From assembly GCA_019358895.1 (NCBI GenBank), contig JAHHIG010000002.1, positions 558,001 through 622,000 on the forward strand: 64,000 nt of DNA, read 5' to 3'. This stretch comes from Tildeniella nuda ZEHNDER 1965/U140. GTDB taxonomy: Bacteria; Cyanobacteriota; Cyanobacteriia; Leptolyngbyales; Leptolyngbyaceae. Under the pieces are notes generated by a model that was not told the DNA's origin, ran no database searches, and saw only the letters and a program-made list of their open reading frames with translations. Both the position numbers and the translations under genes were made by a program. Positions 1 to 8,075 of the stretch are shown here, piece by piece. Each line of letters opens with the position of its first letter. Position 1 is the stretch's first letter.

Positions 1-140
1 GTGCCATCGGGTTGCTTGATGCAAAGAACTTCCTCAGCATCAAATGCCGCTTTGACAAACTCAAGCAGTTGATTTGCTCCTTGGACGGTCAGATAAGGCG
101 TGACAGTATGAAACCCATCTGGAATGAAGTTGTTTACCAT
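1..140 (-). CDS. VOC (glyoxalase-like) protein, N-terminal part; runs off the window
   Basis: The minus strand has an ATG at 138-140 and reads MVNNFIPDGFHTVTPYLTVQ and onward without a stop to base 1. The start, with the motif PDGFHTVTPYL and an early QLLEFVKAAFDAEE helix, is typical of PhnB-like members of the vicinal oxygen chelate superfamily, which are metal-dependent or ligand-binding beta-alpha-beta-beta-beta proteins. It lies directly downstream of another VOC gene on the same strand, 48 bases away, so the two may be co-transcribed. The substrate cannot be predicted, and only about 46 residues are visible. Confidence 0.7.
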   Translation of the reverse strand, partial: MVNNFIPDGFHTVTPYLTVQGANQLLEFVKAAFDAEEVLCIKQPDG

Positions 141-188
141 TGGTAATTCCTCTTTTACAGAATGATATAAACTCGTGGATCGTTCAGC

Positions 189-617
189 TTATTCAGACCT
201 GCTTTGATTCAGTGTTTGTTCAAGCTGTTCATCCCAAAAAGCAGCTTCTACTTTGTGTCCGTCTGGATCACGAACAAAGCAACCGTAGTATGGCTCACTG
301 TAGTCGAGTCTGCCACCCGGCGCACCTTCGTCTTTGCCCCCTGCTGCTAGTGCGGCTTCGTAGAAGGCATGGACGGCTTCTTTCGTGGGAGCAATAAAGC
401 CGATGTGCGTGCCATTGCCCACCGTTGCAGGCTGTCCATTGAAGGGGGTTCCTACCCAAAATTCGGGGTACTGTTTGCCATACGCGATCCCATATGGATG
501 TTCTCTCAGTCGCTTGCAGCCTAATGTAGGTAAGACCTGATCGTAGAACGCGATCGCGCGTTTAAAATCGTTGGTGCCGATCGAAACATGCGAAAGAATG
601 CTGGGATTGTCGTCCAT
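189..617 (-). CDS. VOC family protein (glyoxalase/bleomycin-resistance fold)
   Basis: This 142-residue protein begins MDDNPSILSHVSIGTNDFKR and has the two half-domains of the VOC fold. The first carries a conserved His in LSHVSIGT. The second carries GNGTHIGF and ends in FVRDPDGHKVEAAFWD, with the PDGHKVE motif typical of the family. I chose the ATG at 617 because an AAGGAG sits about ten bases upstream; an in-frame ATG at 635 would overlap that site and gives a slightly longer form. VOC proteins act as lyases, dioxygenases or resistance proteins, and nothing here fixes the substrate. The protein looks complete, and the downstream neighbour is a second VOC gene. Confidence 0.75.
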   Translation of the reverse strand: MDDNPSILSHVSIGTNDFKRAIAFYDQVLPTLGCKRLREHPYGIAYGKQYPEFWVGTPFNGQPATVGNGTHIGFIAPTKEAVHAFYEAALAAGGKDEGAPGGRLDYSEPYYGCFVRDPDGHKVEAAFWDEQLEQTLNQSRSE

Positions 618-779
618 ATCTGAATTCTCCTTCATTGGAAACTGAGTCGATCAGAGGTTTGGAGCGGTACTGTGATGCGTCTGCTGAAAGTCTGATGAAA
701 CGATTGTATTCTAGCAGTGCAATTGTACTAAGCTAGCCTGGTTTCTTTTGCTTTTTGTTAAGTTGCAACTTTGTCACTG

Positions 780-1043
780 TCAGAAAATGTATTCCATTTC
801 TTGTTCTACGGCATCCGGTTTGGCAGGAAAGATAGCCGTATTTCCGGTGCCATTAAAACGGCAATGACGATAGAACTGAGCAGCATTCACGTTTTCACGG
901 TTTACCCACAACCGTACCTTGGAGGCATGAGCCTGCTTTGCCCAAAGAATGACATGCTCAACTAAGGCTTTTCCTAATCCTTGGAATCTCGCTTCAGGCG
1001 CAACCCACATCGCACAAAGATTGACAATATCTTGCTTTGTCTT
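780..1043 (-). pseudogene. GNAT acetyltransferase, C-terminal fragment
   Basis: The minus frame ending at 780 encodes NLCAMWVAPEARFQGLGKAL followed by VRLWVNRENVNAAQFYRHC. This is the acetyl-CoA-binding motif A (with an R/Q-x-x-G-x-G/A-like FQGLGKA loop) and motif B of GNAT N-acetyltransferases. The N-terminal half of the fold is missing. Upstream, in another frame, the sequence turns abruptly into an unrelated gene near 1043. I infer an internal deletion that joined two genes and left neither functional. Confidence 0.65.
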
Positions 1044-1455
1044 GTCGCCGTCGCGCACACTCTAATGCCAAAACATTCGTGGAATCTGAGCAAACCTCGC
1101 TGTTGCGAATCGTAGTTACAGTCTGATTCTGATCTAGGGGAGCGACGATCGAGGTTGTGCCAAACGGACAAACCGGAGACAGTTCTACGGGTTCAAACGA
1201 GGGCGGCAATACCGAGTAAGCCAACTGGTCAAATTCCAGCAGTTGTCTAGGACTAATGGCAGCAGGCTGTACCAGGCGATTTTGTTCGTATTGCTGAAGC
1301 AAATGTTGAGGTGTTAGCGATCGCACTCTGGCTCGGTAGATTTCTAGCAACAGAGATTGTAAGTCCGACTGATTTAGTCGTTCACTAAGGACTTCTAACA
1401 ATTCAGGGACTTGTGCCTGATTTAAGATGCGTTTAATCAGTTTCTCGTTGATCAT
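1044..1455 (-). pseudogene. Truncated cyanobacterial protein of unknown function (N-terminal part)
   Basis: The frame starts at the ATG at 1455 with MINEKLIKRILNQAQVPELL and runs through SPVCPFGTTSIVAPLDQNQT to STNVLALECARRRQ. This looks like the N-terminal half of a longer conserved cyanobacterial protein whose function I do not know. After about 137 residues the frame enters acetyltransferase sequence out of phase and stops at 994 after a short nonsense tail. The Leu/Gln-rich start predicts helices, and there is no signal peptide. I judge it a deletion product rather than a new protein because both halves match separate gene types. Confidence 0.55.
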
Positions 1456-1489
1456 CTCTAATTTCCATGCGCTTGATTAAACCATGCTC

Positions 1490-1611
1490 GAATGGCACTG
1501 ACGTAACGCACCGAGCCGCCCCCCAACTCCCAAATCTGGGGGAGCTAGAATTTCAAAGTCCCCCAGATTTAGGGGATTTAGGGTCCGAATTTCCTTATGT
1601 CAGTGCCATTC
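1490..1611. mobile_element. Miniature inverted-repeat element, CCCCCAAATTTGGGGG-core family, copy 1
   Basis: The ends are a 13-base perfect inverted repeat, GAATGGCACTGAC at 1490-1502 and its complement at 1599-1611. The interior has two palindromic G/C blocks (CCCAAATCTGGGGG near 1529 and CCCCCAGATTTAGGGG near 1560) separated by a tract like TTTCAAAGT. The same core occurs at 3714-3858 and 56925-57071. It encodes no protein. The right end overlaps the stop codon of the SnoaL-like gene. I see no convincing target duplication. Confidence 0.7.
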
Positions 1612-1927
1612 AACTATGCTCGATCGCATACAGATGTTGAACTATTTGATTCACAATCACATTGCCGTCCAAATCACGCACCACTTGATGAAGATTCATC
1701 ACCGTTTGTCCGGTCTCATTGATTGTGAAGCATTGTGGTTCAACGTGCGGATCAATTAAACACCACTGGCGGCTCCAGTAATCGCGGACTTCATTATGCC
1801 CATGCACATACCCACCTTCCATGCCATTTGACCAGGCAACATCCGGATGCAGAATAGCTAGAACAGCGTCAATATCACGCGCATTAAAAGCTTGATATGC
1901 CTTGCGAAGCAAAGCTTCATTCATCAC
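1610..1927 (-). CDS. SnoaL-like (NTF2-fold) protein, probably C-terminally truncated
   Basis: This 105-residue ORF begins MMNEALLRKAYQAFNARDID and continues AVLAILHPDVAWSNGMEGG and VHGHNEVRDYWSRQW. That is the helix plus aromatic pocket of the SnoaL/NTF2-like fold, found in small cyclases, isomerases and ligand-binding proteins. The final strand should extend beyond QIVQHLYAIE, but the frame ends within two residues, and its TGA is contributed by the terminal inverted repeat of the element at 1490-1611. I infer that the element cut off the last residues. It could still fold. Its ligand is unknown. Confidence 0.6.
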   Translation of the reverse strand: MMNEALLRKAYQAFNARDIDAVLAILHPDVAWSNGMEGGYVHGHNEVRDYWSRQWCLIDPHVEPQCFTINETGQTVMNLHQVVRDLDGNVIVNQIVQHLYAIEHS

Positions 1928-2105
1928 AGCCTACCTCTTGCGTCACTCGCTGAGAATCTGGCTCTCTTTTGATTGATCCATTTTAGGATTGCACCCCTTG
2001 ACCGACATCGGATGTTGTTAAACGTTACGACGATCGTTTTCCAGCAGGGCTTGCAATGGATTGAGAAATTTCTTCAGTTCGTCCCATCGTGACTCTAATG
2101 CTTGA
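1928..2105. other. Short gap with a possible minus-strand gene tail
   Basis: No intact gene is present. On the minus strand, from about 2105 down to a stop at 2018, the sequence reads NRQALESRWDELKKFLNPLQ and ends ENDRRNV. This looks protein-like and may be the C-terminus of an unrecognised gene cut by the junction with the epimerase fragment. It is too short to assign. Confidence 0.3.
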
Positions 2106-2642
2106 CGGTTCAGCACTACCAGTACTTTCGGCGATGCACTCATTCCACCTTTGGGTGTTCCTGCGGCATGGATTACGGAAGAAGTTGCTCCCATTCCTAA
2201 AAACACTTATGGTGTGACAAAGACAGCAGCAGAAAACCTATGCGAACTCTTCTACCGAAATCAGGGTTTGCCGTGCTTGATCTTGCGAACCTCGCGCTTC
2301 TTTCCAGAAGCAGATGATCATCAAGAGACCTGCGAGGCTTACGAAGATGGCAACATTAAGGCAAATGAATTACTCTATCGCCGTGTGGATATTGAAGATG
2401 TCGTGAGTGCCCATCTCCTTGCCCTTGAGAAGGCTCCTCTAATCGGCTGCGATCGCTACATCATCAGTGCGACTACCCCTTTTACACCCGACGATTTGTT
2501 TAACTTGCGAATGAATGCCCCGCTTGTCGTAAAACGAAAGTTTCCGGACTATGAGGAAGTCTATGCCCGTCAAGGTTGGAAGATGTTTCCTAGCATTGAA
2601 AGAGTTTATGTCAACCAACGAGCGAGAACTGCACTTGGCTGG
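2106..2642 (+). pseudogene. NAD-dependent epimerase/dehydratase, fragment truncated at both ends
   Basis: The plus frame reads STTSTFGDALIPP, then NTYGVTKTAAENLCELFYR, then LPCLILRTSRFFPE and VDIEDVVSAHLLAL. The Y-x-x-x-K catalytic pair of extended short-chain dehydrogenases is visible in YGVTK. The N-terminal Rossmann glycine motif is absent because the frame opens only after a stop at 2103. The C-terminus is cut at ALGW by the IS5-like element beginning at 2643. In-family proteins act on nucleotide sugars or similar substrates. This copy cannot bind NAD and is a remnant. Confidence 0.75.
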
Positions 2643-3705
2643 GGCTTTGTTGCATGATTGAACAACGGGCAGATTAGTCTTGAAGCAGGCTTGATATTAG
2701 GCTTCAACCTCATAGCTATCGGGCTTGGCGATCTGAATCATGCGGTTGAGCGCAGCACATTTGATGAACAACTCTACCGCTTGATTGTCAAATTGACGTG
2801 CACTCAGATTGCCACCAAAAATTGTTTTGAAACGAAACATCGTCGTTTCCGCAATCGAACGACGATGATAGCCAGAATCCTGCTTCCAGCGCTTGCGTCC
2901 CTGCTTGCGGATCGAGCGCAAATTTTCATCACGCGGATGTAGCTTGCCTTTGCGATTGCCATGCTGCCAAATCACCGCATCCTTGCGTGGGGGAATCACC
3001 GCTTTGGCTCCTTTGGCTGCAATCTCGTCATAGCAATGACAATGGTCGTATGCCCCATCGGTCGAGACTTGTTCTAGCGACTCATCAATGGCTTCAAGCA
3101 TATCGGTTAATACTTCTCCATCATGGAAATCGTTGGTTGTCGCCACTGCTGCTAAGATTTCGCCCGTCGCCTCATCGACTCCCAAATGCAGCTTGCGCCA
3201 TGTTCGTCGCTTGCTGACTCCGTGCTGACGGGTTTTCCACTCCCCTTCTCCATACACTTTCACCCCCGTCGAATCCACCACGACATGACGAGCACCCTGC
3301 TTCGGCGAAACGGGTAGTTCAATGGACAGTTGCCCCAATCGCCGAGACAGGGTGCTGTGGTCTGGTACAGGTAGCTCAATGCCCATCCACTCGAAAAGCG
3401 ATTCGAGACAGCTTTGACACTGCCGTCCCGCTAGACGCTAGACGGCTTTGAGTGTCGCCATTGTTTGCATGGCGAGGTCACTGTAGAGGACAGACGCACC
3501 GGGTTTGCCGCTCAACTCCTCGACGACCCACTGTTCCAGGATGGATTCTGCGAACCAGAAGGTGAGGCTTCCTCTTTGCTTGAGTCCAGCGTTATACTCG
3601 AACCAGTTGCGGATGCGGTATTGAGGTTTCATGGCACGTTGTGGTGTGGTAACTACAACCTACCATCCCTCCTCCCGCCGCAACCCCTCTTCATGCAACA
3701 ACGCC
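2643..3705 (-). mobile_element. IS5-family insertion sequence (about 1.06 kb)
   Basis: The left end GGCTTTGTTGCATGA at 2643 and the right end, whose complement reads GGCGTTGTTGCATGA (3691-3705), form near-perfect 15-base terminal inverted repeats typical of IS5-type elements. One transposase gene lies inside on the minus strand and is interrupted by a stop codon. The flanks show no clear target duplication. The element ends the epimerase gene on its left and abuts a miniature element on its right. Confidence 0.8.
2697..3632 (-). pseudogene. IS5-family DDE transposase with an in-frame nonsense codon
   Basis: The N-terminal part (3632 down to 3438) reads MKPQYRIRNWFEYNAGLKQR and ends TMATLKAV before a TAG. 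The same frame continues past the stop as RLAGRQCQ and on into HSTLSRRLGQLS, HVVVDSTGVKVYG (first catalytic Asp), VSTDGAYDH (second Asp) and RRSIAETTMFRFK (the Glu of DDE). All catalytic residues lie in the distal part, but the N-terminal DNA-binding region is separated by the single stop. The tract at the stop contains a short repeat, GTCTAGC-GTCTAGC, so slippage may be the cause. The transposase is probably inactive. Confidence 0.8.
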
Positions 3706-3713
3706 AATTGCTA

Positions 3714-3858
3714 TAAGAGGCTGTTTGAAAAGTCAAAATTTTTGCCCGAACCGCCCCCCAGCCCCCACTTTGGGGGGTTCTGAGATTTAAAGTCCCCCAA
3801 ATTGGGGGATTGAGGGGGCAAATGCAGCGTATTTGATACTTTTAAAACAGCCTCTAAA
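3714..3858. mobile_element. Miniature inverted-repeat element, CCCCCAAATTTGGGGG-core family, copy 2
   Basis: Terminal repeats are AGAGGCTGTTTGAAAAGT at 3716 and the complement of AGAGGCTGTTTTAAAAGT ending at 3855, flanked by TAA on the left and right. The core has CCCACTTTGGGGGG and CCCCCAAATTGGGGG blocks around TTAAAGT. The element is about 145 bases and carries no gene. The stop codon of the Uma2 gene lies in its last bases. Confidence 0.75.
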
Positions 3859-4441
3859 GTTTGTCTGCTAGAACCTGGGTAGCTATCAGGTTGAGGTCTG
3901 GAAACGTAGGGGACTGAATCAAGTCTGCCCCACGGAATTCAGTTGAATCGTAGAGTTGATGCTCTAGGACGCAAAGGGTGATCTTCTCTTCTATCGGGTC
4001 AACGATCCAATATTCGGAAATTTCTAGCAACCCGTATTCAGCCCGTTTAGAACGGTAATCGTCAGTTTTAGTGGAGGGACTAACGACCTCAACCACCAAA
4101 ATAGGGGGTGGCTCATTGAAATTGATAATGGCTTCCCGGTTACTCATCGCTTCCCACTGAGCAAGGGGTAAGACCGTGACATCGGGAATGCGGGAAGTGT
4201 CCCAGTTGCGTCCTCGTGGAGAGCGAACACCAACCAGCGCAGGCAACGGAACCCAGGGTTGTCCTGATTGTGCCAGTGCATCTTCAAATTGGCGCACTAG
4301 AAAACGGATAATTGCCCCATGTTTGCCAGTTCCCAAACTCATGGGTACCAATTCTCCATCGACTAATTCATAGCGAGTATCCGTACCATCGTTGTAAGCA
4401 AGGTACTCTTCAAACGTCAGCTTTTGGGTGGCGATCGTCAT
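3854..4441 (-). CDS. Uma2-family PD-(D/E)XK endonuclease-like protein
   Basis: The 195-residue protein begins MTIATQKLTFEEYLAYNDGT and carries the Uma2 hallmarks: RYELVDGELVPM near residue 25, then IPDVTVL near residue 85, PILVVEVVSPST near 112 (the E-V-V-S-P-S-T motif with the nuclease Glu), and a distal YWIVDP. Uma2 proteins are very abundant in cyanobacteria, often as multiple paralogs near mobile elements, and their biological role is unresolved. The length matches the family. The terminal TAG sits inside the inverted repeat of the miniature element at 3714-3858, so the last residues may have been altered by that insertion. Otherwise it looks intact. Confidence 0.85.
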   Translation of the reverse strand: MTIATQKLTFEEYLAYNDGTDTRYELVDGELVPMSLGTGKHGAIIRFLVRQFEDALAQSGQPWVPLPALVGVRSPRGRNWDTSRIPDVTVLPLAQWEAMSNREAIINFNEPPPILVVEVVSPSTKTDDYRSKRAEYGLLEISEYWIVDPIEEKITLCVLEHQLYDSTEFRGADLIQSPTFPDLNLIATQVLADKL

Positions 4442-4494
4442 AGAACTGGCTCGCGGTGGAGATCCACGATTCAGGAAGGTGCTTCTAGTATAAA

Positions 4495-5087
4495 CTACGC
4501 CTCTAAACCAGGAATTGTTGGTGCTTCAGTCCCACCTTTGGTGGTTTTGCCTTTGAATTTTTGCCCTTTGCCTTTCTTCCCAGCTAACTTGCCCCCCAGT
4601 AGTTCTTCTTCGTAGCGTTTCTGGTTCAAGTCGAGCAGGCGTGCTAGCACTTCGTCGTGGGTGGCTTCGTTCCAGCGGTAGCGGTAGGGCTTTTTGCGCT
4701 GACGCTTAGCAGAGGTTTCGTCATCATCATCATCTTCGTCTTCGTAGTCGAGCAGGAATTCACATTGAGGTTGAATGTCATTCCAGCCATAGGCAGCAAG
4801 AACGGCACGATCCATTTCATCATGCAGTTGACGCAGTTTGAGGATGTCGGGATGGAATTCGTTGGGGTCGTGGAAGCGGTTGTATGTCTGGGTCAAGCCT
4901 TCGTTGTTGCGAACCATCAACTTGGCGCGGAATTCGTAGTAGCGTTTGCCGATCGCCTCTAAAGTGGAATGAGTTTCCCAGTTTGCGGGGAAGGTTTCAA
5001 AGCATTCGGAAGGTGTGTACTGCAAATCGTCCTTCAAAGTAGAACTAAAAAAGCGTGTCCAGATTTCGTGAATCCGGGACTGAAGGG
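4495..5087 (-). pseudogene. Large type II/BREX-like DNA methyltransferase-nuclease, C-terminal remnant
   Basis: The frame, readable from about 5087, runs IHEIWTRFFSSTLKDDLQYT, then PSECFETFPANWETH, YEFRAKLMVRNNEGLTQTYN and YNRFHDPNEF. These are the conserved target-recognition-region phrases at the end of very large (about 1000-residue) SAM-dependent methyltransferases of restriction or phage-defence systems. The acidic DEDDDDDE stretch and the Lys-rich tail (GKKGKGQKFKGKTTKGG) are also typical. The catalytic NPPY-bearing part is missing, because the IS4-like element starts at about 5085 and cuts the gene. It is a relic of a lost defence system on this strand. Confidence 0.7.
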
Positions 5088-6395
5088 CTTAGTGGTGCAG
5101 AAAAGTCTTGAAAAGTTTGCTAGAGCAGGAATCTCAACTGAGACAGGGAGGGTTTGAAGGGGGCGTTCCATGAGACGCTTAAGTTCCCCAACTCAAAGCA
5201 ACATTCATGGCAATCCCCCTCTTGTATCGTCAACTGCAAGACCAACTGCGTCAATGGGTGCAGCCGAAAGACCAACGGCTCCTCCAAGGCTTTGCTGAAA
5301 TGCTGGCGGCGATTCTGCAATCGAGCAGTGCGTGCCTGGGGAAGTGGATTCCCTACCTGAGTCATCGCGACTGTCAAGCCAGGGCGCACTTGGAATGGTT
5401 AAGCTACTTCCTACACAATCAGCAGATTAGTGCCGAGCGGTTCTATGAGCCGATGCTACGTCATGTGTTGGCAGCCTTTGCTGGGGAGTCTGTGCTACTG
5501 ACCCTGGATACCAGCATCTTGTGGGATCAATTTTGTCTGATTGCCGTGTGCTTCGTCTGGGGCGGGCGTTCCTTCACCCTAGCCCAAGTGGTGCTCGAAC
5601 ATGGCAGTGCCACTGTTGGGTTTGAGCAGTATCAGAGAGTGCTGAAGCGTGCCCAACAGGTCTTGCCGCCCCAGTGTCAGATGACTTTATTGGCAGACCG
5701 AGGGTTTGAGCATGGAAACTTGATGCATTGGTTGCGCCAACAGCATTGGTCATGGGCGATCCGAGTCAAGTCGGACTTGAAGGTGACACTTGCCGATGGC
5801 TGTAGCCAGTCAGTCGAGCAACTCTTACCACCCCCAGAGCAGGCATATCTGTTTGAAAACGTGCAGGTTTTGGATGGCACTGCTTGCCATCTGGTCACGG
5901 CAAAAGTGCCAGAGACCAAAGACGCTTGGGCAGTCTTGTCTGACCAGGCACCCTCCCTGCAAACCTTGGCGCTCGATGGCAAGCGTTTCGGCGGCATTGA
6001 ACCTCACTTTAAGGATGACAAGTCTGCGGCCTTCGGGGTATGGCAATCCGGCTTACGCACGCCCCAAACGCTGACTTGCTTATTCATGCTGCTGGATTGT
6101 GCTTCCCTCCTTGCCCTCCTGCTGGGCATGATGCTCGTGCAAGCGGGAGCACGTGCCAGACTCGACTGGCATGGTGAGCGTGGCTTGAGTTTTCTGCAAC
6201 TCGGTCTACGAGAACTGTCGCGGCTCTGCTACAAGCGCTTGTCTTTGCCCAAACTCCTGGCACTCCCGAAGCAGAATCCACCGCCCGCTTGCGCTTCTCT
6301 TCGTAAACGTGAGGCTTTAGACTGCCGGATTGAATTTTCTAAAGTGGTTAAATTCTCATGATGAGACCGTCCTGAGTTTTCTGCACCACCAAGGG
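5085..6395 (+). mobile_element. IS4-type insertion sequence (about 1.3 kb)
   Basis: The left end near 5085 (GGCTTAGTGGTGCAGAAAAG) and the right end near 6371-6394 (complement CCTTGGTGGTGCAGAAAACT) form roughly 20-base imperfect terminal inverted repeats. They bracket one transposase gene on the plus strand. The element interrupts the DNA-methyltransferase remnant on its left. No target duplication could be established by eye. Confidence 0.75.
5207..6361 (+). CDS. IS4-type DDE transposase
   Basis: The 384-residue protein starts MAIPLLYRQLQDQLRQWVQP. LLTLDTSILWD near residue 105 offers the first catalytic Asp and LLADRGFEHGN near residue 165 the second. The C-terminal KRFGGIEPHFKDDKS around residue 262 resembles the Y-(2)-R-(3)-E-(6)-K-like signature of IS4-group enzymes, here with E and K present. 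The frame is open throughout and the element ends are both visible, so this is the one transposase in the accessory region that may still be active. The C-terminal basic tail after residue 345 is unusual but in frame. Confidence 0.8.
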   Translation: MAIPLLYRQLQDQLRQWVQPKDQRLLQGFAEMLAAILQSSSACLGKWIPYLSHRDCQARAHLEWLSYFLHNQQISAERFYEPMLRHVLAAFAGESVLLTLDTSILWDQFCLIAVCFVWGGRSFTLAQVVLEHGSATVGFEQYQRVLKRAQQVLPPQCQMTLLADRGFEHGNLMHWLRQQHWSWAIRVKSDLKVTLADGCSQSVEQLLPPPEQAYLFENVQVLDGTACHLVTAKVPETKDAWAVLSDQAPSLQTLALDGKRFGGIEPHFKDDKSAAFGVWQSGLRTPQTLTCLFMLLDCASLLALLLGMMLVQAGARARLDWHGERGLSFLQLGLRELSRLCYKRLSLPKLLALPKQNPPPACASLRKREALDCRIEFSKVVKFS

Positions 6396-6593
6396 CAAAG
6401 GACTCAAGCACAAGTCTGGGTTGTTGAATCGGCTGAACAATACCAACCCCTATCTCTTGAAATATCCTTGAAGAGGTTATTTATACACACTTTGGAGAAA
6501 CTCTTCAATGCTTACACCAGGTGGCTCTTCACCAATAGCTTTGAAATATGCCTGATGAGCTGGAGACAAAATTACAGAAAGATCCCGCCGCTG
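6396..6593 (-). other. Remnant with a short gene-like tail (about 38 codons)
   Basis: No complete gene is seen. On the minus strand a frame opens after a TGA near 6600 and ends at the TAA at 6477-6479. It reads DLSVILSPAHQAYFKAIGEE, then PPGVSIEEFLQSVYK. The composition is protein-like, and it may be the end of an unrecognised gene truncated by rearrangement. I cannot assign it to a family. Confidence 0.3.
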
Positions 6594-7201
6594 TCATTCC
6601 TGCCCTAACAAACCAAACACAGGTTGAGCGTTGAAGGTAGTTTTGAGCCGTTGCAAACTTAGGTTGGAGATATTTGAAAGCTTTTCCCAGTGTTTGATAA
6701 TGGCAACAATTTCGACATAATTCAATCGGTGCCCGTAAGTTCGCTCATCATAGGAAATAAGTAATGGAGATTGACTTGTAAGGTTTAAGCGGTGCTTGTT
6801 CTGTGATCTCAATTGAATATAGGATTCAACTGCTTCTTGATTACTTCTACTTAAAAGGACTTCTCTCGAAAGCCAGTCCTTAGCATTTTGGCGCAAAGTA
6901 AGGTACGCCTATTGTCTTCATTATTCAAACCTTGAACGTTGGCGTTTTGAATTTCTTGAGCAGTCAAGCCACATCCTATACAGGTTAAGAGTGCAACATC
7001 TCTAGCAATGACCAATTCGTTAGCATCTTGAGTCAAAATAGCATCTCAAAGCTGGGATATCTCTTTAGGCTGTAGTGCAGAATTTGATATCAGTAATTTT
7101 TTTAACTCAATAAAGGTAGTCGGGTTTTGGTCAATCATTGCTGGATAATTAGATTCAAGCCAATCAAAAAATAGTTTGAATGCTGAAATCATCAAATCTA
7201 G
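6594..7201 (-). pseudogene. Degenerate tyrosine recombinase (XerC/D- or phage-integrase-like)
   Basis: Three minus-strand pieces in succession give a recognisable but broken protein. They are FKLFFDWLESNYPAM (7202-7046), then RDVALLTCIGCGLTAQEIQN (7036-6851), then LSREVLLSRSN followed by YDERTYGHRLNYVEIVAIIK and NISNLSLQRLKTTFNAQPV (6896-6594). The order of a core-binding helix, an LLTLIG-G-GL-like region, and a distal block where intact enzymes have H-x-L-R-H-T is that of tyrosine recombinases. The arginine-histidine box has decayed to LQRLKTTF. Stops or frameshifts occur near 7046 and 6870. The 5' end is cut by the next transposase at about 7202. Confidence 0.5.
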
Positions 7202-7993
7202 ATGAAATTTGCTACCATGCTTCAGTCTCTCCGTCAACGAGCGGTTGGCGGCGGGCGCAAAGCCCGCTTACGCAATCCCCAAGACAAATTGTTCTACATC
7301 CTGTTCTACTTCAAATGTTACCCGACCTTTGATTTGGCAGGGCTTTTATTCGACCTTGACCGTGCCCAAGCTCATTATTGGATGCATCGCTTACAGCCGC
7401 TTTTAGAAGCGGCTTTGGGTGAGAAGATGGCGCTGCCAGAGCGCAAACTTGCCAGCATTGAGTCCTTTATGGCACGGTTTCCAGGCGTGGAGCGCGTCAT
7501 GATTGATGGCACCGAACGCCCGATCCAACGCCCTCAAGATCCAGAGCAACAAAAGCTCAATTATTCCGGTAAGAAGCGGCGGCATACGCGTAAGCACTTG
7601 GCAGCGGTAGACCAGCGCAAACGAGTGTTGGTGTTGAGCAAGGCACGAGAAGGCAAACTGCATGATAAAAAGTTCCACGATGAGGACGATATTGCAGGTT
7701 CTGTGCCGGACGAAATTCCCATTGAACTGGATTTGGGGTTTCTCGGTGTCCACAAGCAGTATGACAACATCCGCATCCCGCATAAGAAACCGAGAGGTGG
7801 GAAACTGAGCGCGGAGCAGAAGGCTGAGAATCGAGCGTTGAGCCAATCACGGGTGATCTGTGAGCATGCCTTCGCTGGAGTGAAGCGCTATGGCGCAGTC
7901 AGTAGCATTTATCGGAATCGGATTGAGGCGTTTGATGATCACTTGATGCTGACTGCGGCTGGCTTATGGAACTTCTACTTGATGGCTGCCTGA
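7202..7993 (+). pseudogene. IS5-type transposase (DDE_Tnp_4-like), probably 5'-truncated
   Basis: The 263-residue frame contains the features of IS427/ISL2-like transposases: GGGRKARLRNPQDKLFYILF at the start, MIDGTERPIQRP near residue 100 (first Asp), ELDLGFLGVHKQYDN near residue 178 (second Asp), and ICEHAFAGVKRY (the Glu) near residue 218. Family members usually have 35-45 residues before the GGGRK motif, whereas here only about 18 exist and the sequence upstream belongs to the recombinase remnant. I therefore think the left end of the element is lost. No matching inverted repeats were found around it. Confidence 0.65.
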
Positions 7994-8075
7994 GAAAGAC
8001 ATTCCAAACCAGGAAGGTCAGAATCTCAACCTAACCTGTAATTATTTCCCAACAGCTCTCATTTAATCGCTAAGG

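Noticed and set aside
2018-2206. 62-codon minus ORF as a real gene
   Set aside because: Its first half is antisense to the epimerase fragment; only the last about 30 residues may be a true gene tail.
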